NCBI RefSeq assembly: GCF_009674765.1
Contig: NZ_WKKF01000004.1
Span: forward strand, 1 to 64,000
Origin: Metabacillus idriensis
GTDB taxonomy: Bacteria > Bacillota > Bacilli > Bacillales > Bacillaceae
Direction of reading: 5' to 3'
Length of the DNA stretch: 64,000 bases
Under the pieces are notes generated by a model, which was not told the DNA's origin, did not search any database, and saw only the letters and a program-made list of their open reading frames with translations. The position numbers and the translations under genes were made by a program. Positions 37,411 through 46,201 of this stretch are shown here, in pieces. The stretch's first letter is position 1, and the number at the start of each line of letters is the position of its first letter.

Positions 37411-38285
37411 AAAACGGGGTCATGCTCGCTGTCTTATCATCGCTTGTCTTCAGCATTATGAACGCGCTTGTGAAAGCGGTCAGCCTGAATATACCTGCGT
37501 CAGAGATTATGTTCTTCCGCAGTTTGATTGGAACAATCCTCATCTTTATCATGATGAAACAAAGCAGGGTCCCTTTTTCAAAAAAAGGTGTGCCAATGCT
37601 CTTTATAAGAGGACTTCTCGGCGCTTTGTATTTGTATGCTTATTTTTACACCATATCTAAAATACCGCTTGCTGACGCAAGCATTCTTGCCCACTTATCA
37701 ACCATTTTTGTGTTTTTCTTATCGGCTGTTTTTTTGAAGGAAAAAGTGTCAAGGTCGACGTTTTATATTCTTCCGCTAGTATTTCTCGGAGCAATCCTGC
37801 TGATTAAGCCGTTTACCTTTTCCGCATTCTCTGTTTATGCGCTGGTCGGTGTATTGAGTGCTCTTTTTGCAGCAGGAGCAGCCACATCGATCCGGTATTT
37901 GAGTAAACGGCATCCTTCATATGAAATTGTTTTTTACTTTCTCGCAACAGGGACTGTTGTCTCAGTGCCGCTTATGTGGAACGAGTTTGTTGTACCGTCG
38001 CTGCTGGAAGGTTTCTATCTTGTCTGTATTGGAGTTGTGTCCCTTCTCGGACAGATTTTCCTGACAAAAGCATTCACACATGAAAATATTGTCGTGGTGG
38101 AAATGACCAGATACATAGGAATTGTCTTCAATGCTTTGTGGGGCTTTTTATTCTGGTCAGAGGTGCCGGATGCCCTCACCATTTCCGGCGGTATTCTGAT
38201 CATTGCTTCATGTGTGCTCCTGTCCGTGATGAATAGGAGGACCGCTTCGGTTAAAAGAAGTACGTCTGTTGTTTATGAAAAATAG
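37404..38285 (+). CDS. DMT-superfamily (EamA) transporter, probable metallophore exporter
   Basis: 293 aa, ten predicted membrane segments and two EamA repeats. TTG start at 37404, nine bases after GGAG, overlapping cntM by 7 bp; an ATG at 37422 would drop six residues. Position directly after cntLM matches CntI of Pseudomonas, a DMT exporter for pseudopaline, and differs from the MFS exporter CntE of Staphylococcus. Exporter role inferred from context. Confidence 0.8.
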   Translation: MLKNGVMLAVLSSLVFSIMNALVKAVSLNIPASEIMFFRSLIGTILIFIMMKQSRVPFSKKGVPMLFIRGLLGALYLYAYFYTISKIPLADASILAHLSTIFVFFLSAVFLKEKVSRSTFYILPLVFLGAILLIKPFTFSAFSVYALVGVLSALFAAGAATSIRYLSKRHPSYEIVFYFLATGTVVSVPLMWNEFVVPSLLEGFYLVCIGVVSLLGQIFLTKAFTHENIVVVEMTRYIGIVFNALWGFLFWSEVPDALTISGGILIIASCVLLSVMNRRTASVKRSTSVVYEK

Positions 38286-38288
38286 TCA

Positions 38289-38348
38289 TTGACCGATTTT
38301 GAGGAAGCTAGTACTATTTAGTAATATAAATCGTAATAATTACGAATT
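38289..38348 (+). promoter_or_regulatory. cntABCDF promoter with Zur box
   Basis: TTGACC (38289-38294), 17 bases, TACTAT (38312-38317). The Zur palindrome TCGTAATAATTACGA, extended 38328-38348, has one mismatch to consensus. It starts four bases after the DMT gene, so the importer forms its own zinc-controlled unit. Confidence 0.83.
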
Positions 38349-38373
38349 AAATAATTTAAGGACGGTAGATGCT

Positions 38374-39933
38374 ATGAAATCGTTTAGAATGACAAAAAGC
38401 GTGATTGCTATTTTAATAGGCATGTTTATCCTGGCGGCTGCAGGATGTTCCGCTGAAAAAAGCCAGTCAAATCATGAAAAAGATGAAAAGGATAAAAAAG
38501 TCACCATGATTTTCAGCTTTAAATCACCAAATATGGATCCGCACACAGGATTTACACCAATTCGTGCCGGTGTAACAGAAACACTGCTTAAGCTTGATCA
38601 GGATTCAGCTATTGAGGGCTGGCTTGCAGAGAAGTGGGAAACAGAGGATAACGTAAACTGGACATTTACGATCCGCGATAATGTTACGTTTCAGGATGGC
38701 AAGAAACTTGACGCTGCTTCTGTAAAAGCTTCACTTGAGCGTAGTATCAAGGTTAACGAATCACTTGAAGGGTCTTTGAAAATCAAATCATTAGAAGCAA
38801 ATGGACAAACGCTTTCCATTACAACGACAGAACCATACCCGGCTCTGCCATCTGAGCTTGTGAACCCGTATACATCGATTGTAAACACAAAAGCCGAGAA
38901 AGAGATGGGAGAAAAAGCATTTAACAATTCTCCTGTTGGGACAGGCCCGTTTAAAGTAAAAAAATTCATCTCGAATCAAGAAGTGCAAGTTGAAAAATAC
39001 AGTGAATATTGGGCTGGGGAACCAAAGCTTAATGAAGCTGTCATTAAATTTAATGAAGATGCTAACGTAAGATCTCTTGCTTTTCAGTCCAAAGAGGCAG
39101 ATGTTGTCTACAATATTCCTTCAGAAGGCATTGAACCGATTGAAAAAGACAAGGAGCTGAACGTTGAATCTATTCCGGGTCTTAGAGCGCATTTTATTTT
39201 GTACAACCAGCAAAGCCCTAAAGTGTCAGACATCAAAGTCAGAGAGGCGCTCGACTTGCTTCTTGACCGTAAAAGCGCTGCAGAAGATATTATGCTCGGA
39301 CACGGGATTCCAGCGAGTGGTCCGTTCAACAGCACTCATCCGTTTGGAGTCAAAGATGAGATTAAAGCTGTAGATGTTGAAAAAGCGAAGGCATTGCTTG
39401 CTGAAGCAGGCTATAAAGAAAATGGCAAAGGAAAGATGGAAAAGGACGGAGAACCGCTTAAACTGGAACTGATTACGTATAAAGCACGGCCGGAGCTGCC
39501 GTTAATCGCACAGCTTCTGCAGTCAGATGCTGCTAAAGCGGGAATTGATATCGAAATAAAAAATGTTGAAAATGCAGATACACACCTTGCCGAAAATAAA
39601 GACTGGGATCTGGCTACATACAGCAATAATACGTCTCCGAGGGGAGATGGAAGCTACTTCCTGAATACAGCCTTTACAGATAAGGGTGCATTAAATGTCG
39701 GGAAGATCTCAATCCCGGAACTGAATGAACTGATTAACGAATTAAATACAACCGCCGATTTAGAAAAAAGAACACAGCTGACAAAGGATGCAGCAAGAAT
39801 CATTAACAAAGAATTCGCGCACAGCTATGCCGTTTATCCAAACATCCTTGTTGGGGTAAATGAGCGCATTCAAAATTTTAAGCCTACGGCTGAGGAGTAT
39901 TATATTTTGACTCATACAATGGATGTGAAATAA
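38374..39933 (+). CDS. cntA: CntA-like metallophore-binding lipoprotein (SBP family 5)
   Basis: 519 aa from ATG 38374 (AAGGACGG site). Lipobox AAAGC, Cys25, then a lysine-rich linker. SBP_bac_5 core: MDPHTGFTPIRAGVTETLLK, WTFTIRDNVTFQDGKKLDA, SPVGTGPF. This cluster C family binds peptides, nickel or staphylopine-metal complexes; the Zur box and adjacent cntLM point to the zincophore complex. First gene of a five-gene importer. Confidence 0.86.
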   Translation: MKSFRMTKSVIAILIGMFILAAAGCSAEKSQSNHEKDEKDKKVTMIFSFKSPNMDPHTGFTPIRAGVTETLLKLDQDSAIEGWLAEKWETEDNVNWTFTIRDNVTFQDGKKLDAASVKASLERSIKVNESLEGSLKIKSLEANGQTLSITTTEPYPALPSELVNPYTSIVNTKAEKEMGEKAFNNSPVGTGPFKVKKFISNQEVQVEKYSEYWAGEPKLNEAVIKFNEDANVRSLAFQSKEADVVYNIPSEGIEPIEKDKELNVESIPGLRAHFILYNQQSPKVSDIKVREALDLLLDRKSAAEDIMLGHGIPASGPFNSTHPFGVKDEIKAVDVEKAKALLAEAGYKENGKGKMEKDGEPLKLELITYKARPELPLIAQLLQSDAAKAGIDIEIKNVENADTHLAENKDWDLATYSNNTSPRGDGSYFLNTAFTDKGALNVGKISIPELNELINELNTTADLEKRTQLTKDAARIINKEFAHSYAVYPNILVGVNERIQNFKPTAEEYYILTHTMDVK

Positions 39934-39934
39934 C

Positions 39935-40879
39935 ATGCTTCCTCTCATAAAACAGCGTCTGACTCAGCTTGTACTGGTTGTTTTCATCTTGTCTGTCTTT
40001 ACGTTCGGACTAATGAAGATTGCTCCCGGAGATCCGGTCATGCAGATACTAAACGCTGATGAAATGTTAGTAACAGATGCTGATCAGGCTGAGCTCAGAA
40101 AAGAGCTTGGCTTTGATCAGCCCATTTATGTTCAATACGGAAAGTGGATGCTAGGGCTGCTTCAGCTTGATCTTGGAAAGTCCTACATAAGCGGGAATCC
40201 AGTCGGGGAAGAAATGATGGAACGCTTGCCGATAACCATGGAGCTTGCTTGCGGAGCACTGCTCGTCATGATTTCAATCGCGCTTCCGCTCGGCATTGCA
40301 GCAGGACGTTTTCCAGGAAAATGGCTTGACCATGTCAGCAGAGTGCTTGCGCTAATTGGAGCATCAATTCCGAGCTTTTGGCTAGGACTGATGCTTATTT
40401 ATGTTTTCGCCTTTAAGCTTCAGCTGCTGCCTTCAAATGGATTTGGAGAATGGAATCAATCCATCTTGCCCTCGTTTGCTTTAGGGTTTTCTCTCGCTGC
40501 TGTGTATGCAAGATTATTGCGTTCCGGTCTGATGGAAAGCTATTCGGAGGATTATGTCCGGGCAGCAAGAGCAAGAGGGGTAAAAGAATGGCGAATCCTA
40601 TGGATTCATGCCATAAGAGCTGCGCTTTTGCCGGTGATGACCGTGTTAGGTTTGAGTATGGGGAGCTTGCTTGGCGGAGCGGTCGTCATTGAAATTCTTT
40701 TTTCGTGGCCCGGGCTCGGAAGCATGGCAGTTGACGCCATTTTTGCCCGGGATTATCCGGTTATACAGGGATATGTATTATTGACAGGCGTTTTTGTCGT
40801 TGCAATGAACCTCGTTGCGGATCTTTCCTATTTTTTCATTGATCCGCGAATCAGACGGGGAAATGGGGTAACTGAATGA
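39935..40879 (+). CDS. cntB: CntB-like ABC permease
   Basis: 314 aa, six membrane segments, BPD_transp_1 with N-terminal oppB-type helix (VFTFGLMKIAPGDPV) and EAA loop YVRAARARGVKEWRI. Starts one base after the cntA stop and overlaps cntC by 4 bp. Confidence 0.86.
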   Translation: MLPLIKQRLTQLVLVVFILSVFTFGLMKIAPGDPVMQILNADEMLVTDADQAELRKELGFDQPIYVQYGKWMLGLLQLDLGKSYISGNPVGEEMMERLPITMELACGALLVMISIALPLGIAAGRFPGKWLDHVSRVLALIGASIPSFWLGLMLIYVFAFKLQLLPSNGFGEWNQSILPSFALGFSLAAVYARLLRSGLMESYSEDYVRAARARGVKEWRILWIHAIRAALLPVMTVLGLSMGSLLGGAVVIEILFSWPGLGSMAVDAIFARDYPVIQGYVLLTGVFVVAMNLVADLSYFFIDPRIRRGNGVTE

Positions 40880-41736
40880 AAAGTATACTGAATGTAAAAA
40901 GGTACACAGTATTTTTTCGAAGACAAACCTTTACCGGTAAACCGATGATTCTGACAGGAGCCGGACTTCTTGCATTTATTGCCGTCCTTTCTCTTACTGG
41001 TCCTTTGCTTGTACCAAATGATCCGTATACAGCAAGCATGGGAGAACGATTTGCTTCTCCGAGTCTGCAGTATCCGCTTGGGACAGACAACCTCGGCAGG
41101 TGCATTTTTTCTAGGCTGGTCGTTGGGGCGAAGACCACCCTTAGTATTACGGCGCTTGTAGTAGCAAGTGTTCTGTGCATAGGTCTGCCGATAGGTCTGC
41201 TGGCCGGGTATATCGGGGGACGCTTTGATGCTGTCCTCATGAGAATAGCGGACGGACTTCTTGCTCTGCCAGAATTTATTTTGGCAATCGCTATAGCGGG
41301 ATTTTTGGGCCCGAGCCTGACAAACTTGATGATTTCAGTTGTTCTTGTTAAATGGATCAGCTACACCCGTCTTGTAAGAGGAATTGTTATTTCTGAAAAG
41401 GAAAAAGAATATATTCTTGCCGCAAAGGTTGGAGGCTGCTCTTCTATTAAGCTGCTGACGAGGCACTTGCTGCCTCAAATCATGGCGCCGGTTCTTATCC
41501 TTGCGGCACTGGATATCGGAAAAGTTATTCTGATTATTTCCTCCCTTTCCTACATAGGACTTGGTGCACAGCCGCCAAATCCGGAATGGGGAGCAATGCT
41601 TAATGACGGCAGACCATATTTTCAAACGCATCCGGAATTAATGATCTACCCTGGCCTTGCCATCTTTCTTGTAGTTTTATCTTGTAATTTGATAGGTGAA
41701 GGGCTGAGAGACCAGCTTGACGTTAAAAGCAGATAA
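40876..41736 (+). CDS. cntC: CntC-like ABC permease
   Basis: 286 aa, oppC/nikC-type permease, PLGTDNLGRCIFSRLVVGA and EAA loop EYILAAKVGGCSSIKLLTRH. Pairs with CntB. Confidence 0.86.
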   Translation: MKSILNVKRYTVFFRRQTFTGKPMILTGAGLLAFIAVLSLTGPLLVPNDPYTASMGERFASPSLQYPLGTDNLGRCIFSRLVVGAKTTLSITALVVASVLCIGLPIGLLAGYIGGRFDAVLMRIADGLLALPEFILAIAIAGFLGPSLTNLMISVVLVKWISYTRLVRGIVISEKEKEYILAAKVGGCSSIKLLTRHLLPQIMAPVLILAALDIGKVILIISSLSYIGLGAQPPNPEWGAMLNDGRPYFQTHPELMIYPGLAIFLVVLSCNLIGEGLRDQLDVKSR

Positions 41737-41766
41737 CCTTATTCCAAGTCTGGAGGTGAATAAGCC

Positions 41767-42804
41767 ATGAGCAATAAGGAAAATATGCCGCCACTTCTCA
41801 CGATAAGCAACGTCTCTGTAACGCTTAACAAAAGAAAAGGAATCGAGAGCAGCACCCTTGTAAAAGAAATCAATCTTCAGCTGAAGGCAGGAGAAATGGT
41901 TGGACTGGCAGGGGAGAGCGGAAGCGGGAAGAGTATGACAGCAGCGGCTGTACTTGGACTTCTTCCTCCTAATATCGGGATCTCAGAAGGCAGTATTCTT
42001 TTTTCAGGAAACGAAATGACAGCCATGCATGAAAAAGATAAAAGAAAAATACGGGGAAAAGAGATTGCCTATATTTTTCAAAATTATCAAGGAAGCTTTA
42101 CTCCATTCATTAAAATAGGAAAGCAGCTCGTTGAAGCGATAGTATCTCACAGAAAAATAGGAAAAGAAAATGCGAAAGAGGAAGCTCTCCTATGGCTGGA
42201 AAGGGTGAAGCTGCCGGCTAAAAGAGCATTTCGAAGCTATCCGCACCAGCTCAGCGGGGGGCAGCTTCAGAGAGCGGCACTTGCAGCTTCGTTGATGATG
42301 AAGCCTTCTTTGATTATTGCGGATGAGCCGACAACTGCACTTGATGTCCTGACGGGTGAAAACGTCCTCCATCTGCTGGCTGAACTGCAAAAAGAGCTGA
42401 ACTGTGCAGTCCTTCTTATTTCACATAATTTGAATCATTTGCTGAAAAGAACTGACCGGATCGTGATTATGTACGGAGGACGTATTGTCGAGCATGGGCC
42501 GACGGAAAGGATCGCTTGCGAGCCTGCGCACCCATATACAAAACTTCTGTTGAGCACAAGACCTAAACTTTCAGGCAGTATCCCAAAAAGATTGCCCTTT
42601 ATAGGGGGCGAACCTGGACTTGCAGCTGAATCCGGCTGTCCATTTGCTCTCCGCTGCCCGGAAGTAATGCCGGAATGCAGCTCATTCCCGGCTTTTCAGG
42701 AAGCGGGAGAACATCATAGGTCTGCTTGCCATGCATGCAGCTTGAAGGGAGAGGATGCAAATGCTGACAGTCAGCAATATCACGAAGTCTTACCGTACTC
42801 ATAA
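41767..42804 (+). CDS. cntD: CntD-like ABC ATPase
   Basis: 345 aa. Walker A GESGSGKS, signature LSGGQLQR, Walker B LIIADEP, and a C-terminal oligopeptide/dipeptide extension with the cysteine motif CPFALRCPEVMPEC. Good GGAGGTGA site. Its last 44 bp overlap cntF. Confidence 0.86.
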   Translation: MSNKENMPPLLTISNVSVTLNKRKGIESSTLVKEINLQLKAGEMVGLAGESGSGKSMTAAAVLGLLPPNIGISEGSILFSGNEMTAMHEKDKRKIRGKEIAYIFQNYQGSFTPFIKIGKQLVEAIVSHRKIGKENAKEEALLWLERVKLPAKRAFRSYPHQLSGGQLQRAALAASLMMKPSLIIADEPTTALDVLTGENVLHLLAELQKELNCAVLLISHNLNHLLKRTDRIVIMYGGRIVEHGPTERIACEPAHPYTKLLLSTRPKLSGSIPKRLPFIGGEPGLAAESGCPFALRCPEVMPECSSFPAFQEAGEHHRSACHACSLKGEDANADSQQYHEVLPYS

Positions 42805-43534
42805 CGTTCTATCCGATGTTTCTTTTACCATTAGGCAGGGTGAATGCCTTGGTTTGATAGGAGAAAGCGGCAGCGGGAAAAGTACTCTTGCCAAGCTGAT
42901 ATTGGGGCTTGATTCTGCGGATGAAGGAGAGATCATTCTAAACGGAGTCCGCCTGAATGAACAGAAAGGAAGAGCTCTTAAAAAAGTGAGGCGCCACATT
43001 CAAGTGGTATTTCAAAATCCTCATGCTTCTTTAAATCCAAAACTGCCAATATGGAAATCTGTCGCAGAACCGCTAGAAAACTATCCTGAAGCGGTTCCTG
43101 CCTTTTTACTCGACGTAAAAAAAGACCGGAAAAAAATGGCCTTAAGGCTGCTTGAGATGGTTGGACTGAACGGACAGCTACTTGAACGCTACCCCCATCA
43201 GCTCAGCGGGGGCCAGAGACAGCGCGTGGCCATTGCCCGGGGAATCAGCATAGAGCCTAAAATCCTCATATGCGATGAGCCAACTTCAAGTTTGGATGTT
43301 TCAGTCCAAGCGCAGATTTTGAACTTGCTGAAGGATCTGAAGGAGGAGTTTGGCATGTCTTTTTTATTTATTTCTCATGACATGGCGGCTGTCCGGTTTA
43401 TGAGCGACAGAATGGCTGTTTTAAAAGAAGGTATACTTGTTGATTCTTTTTCAGCAGATGAACTCTTTTCGGAAACACGGCATCATTACACGAAGCAGCT
43501 GACAGAAGCAGGAATGGAGAGAGGCGAGGCATGA
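42761..43534 (+). CDS. cntF: CntF-like ABC ATPase
   Basis: 257 aa from ATG 42761 (GGGAGAGG six bases upstream; ATG 42755 lies too close). Walker A GESGSGKST, signature LSGGQRQR, Walker B ILICDEPTSSLD. Shorter than CntD because it lacks the C-terminal extension, as in staphylococcal CntF. Overlaps the MATE gene by 4 bp. Confidence 0.86.
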   Translation: MLTVSNITKSYRTHNVLSDVSFTIRQGECLGLIGESGSGKSTLAKLILGLDSADEGEIILNGVRLNEQKGRALKKVRRHIQVVFQNPHASLNPKLPIWKSVAEPLENYPEAVPAFLLDVKKDRKKMALRLLEMVGLNGQLLERYPHQLSGGQRQRVAIARGISIEPKILICDEPTSSLDVSVQAQILNLLKDLKEEFGMSFLFISHDMAAVRFMSDRMAVLKEGILVDSFSADELFSETRHHYTKQLTEAGMERGEA

Positions 43535-44853
43535 ATCATAAATCCTATCTTATGCTTGCCCTTCCTTTAATTGCATCAACAATTACTACACCGCTTATTG
43601 GAGCTGTGGATACTGCCGTAGTAGGGCAGCTTCCTGATCCCGCATATATTGGGGGAGTGGCAGTTGGAGCGATTCTTTTCAACACGATGTACTGGCTGCT
43701 TGGTTTTTTAAGGGTCAGTACATCAGGTTTTACAGCTCAGGCACATGGGTCAAGGGATGAAGAGGCAATTGCTTTGTCATTCATAAGACCGTTTATCACA
43801 GCAGGAGTTATGGGCATTATCTTCATCCTATTTCAGCAGCCGATCGCACATCTTGCCATGGCAATCATTGATCCGTCGGAGCAAGTTCAGGAACACGCCC
43901 AAACCTATATTACGATCAGAATCTGGGGAGCACCATTTGCTTTAATGAACTATGTGATCCTCGGCTGGCTTATGGGACTGTCAAAAATTAAGTTCGCTTT
44001 TTATCTGCAAGTCGGAATGAATGTGCTGAATATTCTTCTTGACCTGCTTTTTGTTTTTGGATTTTCCTGGAATGCTGCAGGTGTAGCTGCAGCAACACTG
44101 ATTGCTGAAGCAGCCGCGGCTGCAGCTGGTTTAGGGTATATCCTTAAAAGTCAGCGCAACCTGCTGAGGCTTCCGAATCTAAAGAAAACGGCAGATATTA
44201 CTTCCTTAATGAAAATGATGACAGTGAACAGGGATTTATTTCTTCGCACCGTCTGTTTATTGATCATGTTCAATTTATTTACAAAGTACGGAGCTTCCTT
44301 TGGAACAGACGTACTTGCAGCAAATGCCATCTTAATTCAAATTCATTACATCATGGCTTATTTCTTTGACGGATTTGCCAATGCCTCCAGTATTTTAACC
44401 GGAAGGGCGATAGGGGCAAAAGATCGAAACGGGTTTGATAAAATTCTTTCCCTGTCCTATCAATGGTCTGTATATGCCGCTTTGCTGATTACAGTGGTAT
44501 ACTTTTTGGTGAAGGACAGCGCAATCGAGCTTTTTACGCAAATTCCAGCCGTTGCAGAGCTAGCTTCACATTATGGAGACTGGCTGCTGCTGTATCCTCT
44601 GTCTGCCTGTGCCGGATTGGTTATCTATGGCGTGTTCACGGGTGCAACATCTGTCGTTCATGTAAGAAATTCAATGATCTTTTCTCTAATTGTCTACCTT
44701 CTATTTCTCTGGGCGTTTTTGCCCGTATACGGCAATCATGGCTTATGGGCAGCATTTATTGCGTTCAGCTTCTGCAGATCTGTCTTTTTAATGATGTATG
44801 TGCCGCGATTGAGAAAAAACCTGTTTAGCCGTGAAGAGCTGCTCCGGCAGTAA
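43531..44853 (+). CDS. MATE/DinF-family efflux protein
   Basis: 440 aa with about twelve membrane segments. Family blocks PLIASTITTPLIGAVDTAVVG, LRVSTSGFTAQAHG and ANAILIQIHYIMAYFFDGFA. It overlaps cntF by 4 bp, so it belongs to the Zur-controlled importer operon. Known cnt operons end in an MFS exporter (CntE) at this position; here a MATE protein takes that place. Possible roles are metallophore export or recycling, or efflux of toxic by-products; none is proven. Confidence 0.85.
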   Translation: MNHKSYLMLALPLIASTITTPLIGAVDTAVVGQLPDPAYIGGVAVGAILFNTMYWLLGFLRVSTSGFTAQAHGSRDEEAIALSFIRPFITAGVMGIIFILFQQPIAHLAMAIIDPSEQVQEHAQTYITIRIWGAPFALMNYVILGWLMGLSKIKFAFYLQVGMNVLNILLDLLFVFGFSWNAAGVAAATLIAEAAAAAAGLGYILKSQRNLLRLPNLKKTADITSLMKMMTVNRDLFLRTVCLLIMFNLFTKYGASFGTDVLAANAILIQIHYIMAYFFDGFANASSILTGRAIGAKDRNGFDKILSLSYQWSVYAALLITVVYFLVKDSAIELFTQIPAVAELASHYGDWLLLYPLSACAGLVIYGVFTGATSVVHVRNSMIFSLIVYLLFLWAFLPVYGNHGLWAAFIAFSFCRSVFLMMYVPRLRKNLFSREELLRQ

Positions 44854-44910
44854 AATACGGTTGCTTAACAGAAATCAATTCGTTATACTGTTTTCATTGC
44901 TTATACAGGT

Positions 44911-44935
44911 GTCCGTTCAACAAATACAAACGGAC
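44911..44935 (+). promoter_or_regulatory. Hairpin next to the purU ribosome binding site
   Basis: GTCCGTT/AACGGAC, 7-bp perfect stem with an 11-base loop, ending four bases before the AGGAGG of purU. Could affect translation start; no known riboswitch recognised. Confidence 0.35.
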
Positions 44936-44950
44936 TTAGGAGGATTCAGA

Positions 44951-45802
44951 ATGATAGGAAGACTATTGATTTCATGTGAGGACCGTCCGGGAATTGTCGC
45001 CGCGGTATCAAGGTTTCTGGCAGATGAGGGGGCAAATATTATCCATTCAGATCAGCACTCAACCGATCCGGTCGGCGGTCTTTTTTTTATGAGGATTGAA
45101 TTTCAGCTTCATGGCATTGAAGATCATATAAATGAACTCAGAACCAGGTTTGAACAAACCGCAGCACCTTTTCAAATGAAATGGCGCATGTCCTGTGCCA
45201 GCGAGAAAAAGAAAATAGCCATTTTTGTTTCTAAAGAAGATCATTGTCTGCAGGATCTTCTTCAGCGTTTCCGGCTTGGGGAGCTGTCTGCGGATATCTC
45301 AATGGTCGTCAGCAATCATGAGGACATGAGAGAAATTGTGAAGCCATACGGCATTCCGTATCATCATGTTCCTGCAACAAAGGATACAAGGGAGGAAGCA
45401 GCTGAACGCCATCTTTCATTACTTGAAGAAGCCAATGTGGATACAGTCGTTCTTGCTCGTTATATGCAAATCATTCCGCCTGTAATGATTGAACAATATA
45501 AAAACCAAATCATCAATATTCATCATTCGTTTCTTCCGGCATTCGTCGGCGGTAAACCGTACAATCAGGCATATGACCGCGGTGTAAAAATCATTGGTGC
45601 TACAGCGCACTATGTTACTGAAGAGCTTGATCAAGGCCCGATTATTGAACAGGATGTTGAGCGGGTGAGTCACCGCTACCAAATTAAGGATTTAAAAAGA
45701 ATTGGAAGAGATGTCGAGAAACTTGTTCTATCAAGAGCAGTAGGCTGGCACTTAGATGATAAGGTCCTTGTTTATGAAAACAAGACTGTTGTATTTCCAT
45801 AA
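44951..45802 (+). CDS. purU: Formyltetrahydrofolate deformylase PurU
   Basis: Hydrolyses 10-formyl-THF to THF and formate. 283 aa from ATG 44951 (AGGAGG); the ORF extends upstream into the MATE gene without a site. N-terminal ACT domain (LLISCEDRPGIVAAVSRFL), C-terminal formyltransferase domain with NIHHSFLPAFVGGKPY, GATAHYVTEELDQGPI. It stands 97 bp after the MATE gene with no terminator between, so it may share the Zur-controlled transcript. Not at this place in B. subtilis. Confidence 0.92.
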   Translation: MIGRLLISCEDRPGIVAAVSRFLADEGANIIHSDQHSTDPVGGLFFMRIEFQLHGIEDHINELRTRFEQTAAPFQMKWRMSCASEKKKIAIFVSKEDHCLQDLLQRFRLGELSADISMVVSNHEDMREIVKPYGIPYHHVPATKDTREEAAERHLSLLEEANVDTVVLARYMQIIPPVMIEQYKNQIINIHHSFLPAFVGGKPYNQAYDRGVKIIGATAHYVTEELDQGPIIEQDVERVSHRYQIKDLKRIGRDVEKLVLSRAVGWHLDDKVLVYENKTVVFP

Positions 45803-45812
45803 GAAAATAAAT

Positions 45813-45847
45813 CATGCAAAAAAGCCGCTATTAGCGGCTTTTTTCAT
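45813..45847. terminator. Bidirectional terminator purU / fbpAB
   Basis: AAAAGCCGCT/AGCGGCTTTT with a TATT-like loop and T-runs on both strands; outer CATG arms extend the stem. Confidence 0.92.
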
Positions 45848-45862
45848 GTGCTGTCGAATGGC

Positions 45863-45988
45863 CTATTTCTTTACACTCTGCTTTGAATCGATTTTCTCGT
45901 ACACCTTATCAAGCAAAATTTTATCATTCAAGATGGTTTGTTTATTTTCTTCAACCAGTTCTTTAAATGATTTCTTTTTAATTCTCAT
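45863..45988 (-). CDS. fbpB: FbpB-like small basic protein
   Basis: A 41-aa ORF below usual cut-offs: begins MRIKKKSFKELVEENKQTIL, ends EKIDSKQSVKK, strongly basic and helical. It matches the FbpB family (Fur-regulated basic protein), which in B. subtilis works with the sRNA FsrA in iron-sparing repression. AAGGAG lies six bases upstream, inside the fbpA 3' end; the ATG overlaps the fbpA stop by one base. Confidence 0.75.
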   Translation of the reverse strand: MRIKKKSFKELVEENKQTILNDKILLDKVYEKIDSKQSVKK

Positions 45989-46155
45989 CAGGTTATCTCC
46001 TTCCGCTGCATTTTTTCGCTGAATTCTTTTTCAAGCTCGGTTTCGCAAAGCTCATAAAGCTGGCCTTCTGCGGTTCTATATATCCCCATATCAAGCAGCT
46101 GTTCAATTAATTCGTTTTTTCTTGAGTCAGCAGCTCCATGCATTGTTGGTTTCAT
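45988..46155 (-). CDS. fbpA: FbpA-like small protein
   Basis: 55-aa ORF: MKPTMHGAADSRKNELIEQL then LDMGIYRTAEGQLYEL and LEKEFSEK. The block (LIxQLLxxGIY...xxQLYELxxxELExEF) fits the FbpA family (PF13076). GAGGTGA precedes the ATG by nine bases. Coupled to fbpB. A Fur-box-like sequence lies 25 bp upstream. Confidence 0.75.
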   Translation of the reverse strand: MKPTMHGAADSRKNELIEQLLDMGIYRTAEGQLYELCETELEKEFSEKMQRKEIT

Positions 46156-46179
46156 TTAGAAAAACTCACCTCGATATAA

Positions 46180-46201
46180 ATGATTACGATAATCATTCTC
46201 A
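46180..46201 (-). promoter_or_regulatory. Fur box of fbpAB
   Basis: On the minus strand TGAGAATGATTATCGTAATCA fits the 19-bp Fur box GATAATGATAATCATTATC with 15 of 19 matches. It lacks the TCGTAAT-N-ATTACGA Zur core, so it is assigned to Fur. Confidence 0.6.

Noticed and set aside
37271-37660. 129-aa ORF across the cntM-DMT junction
   Set aside because: Out of frame with two well-supported coupled genes; shadow ORF.
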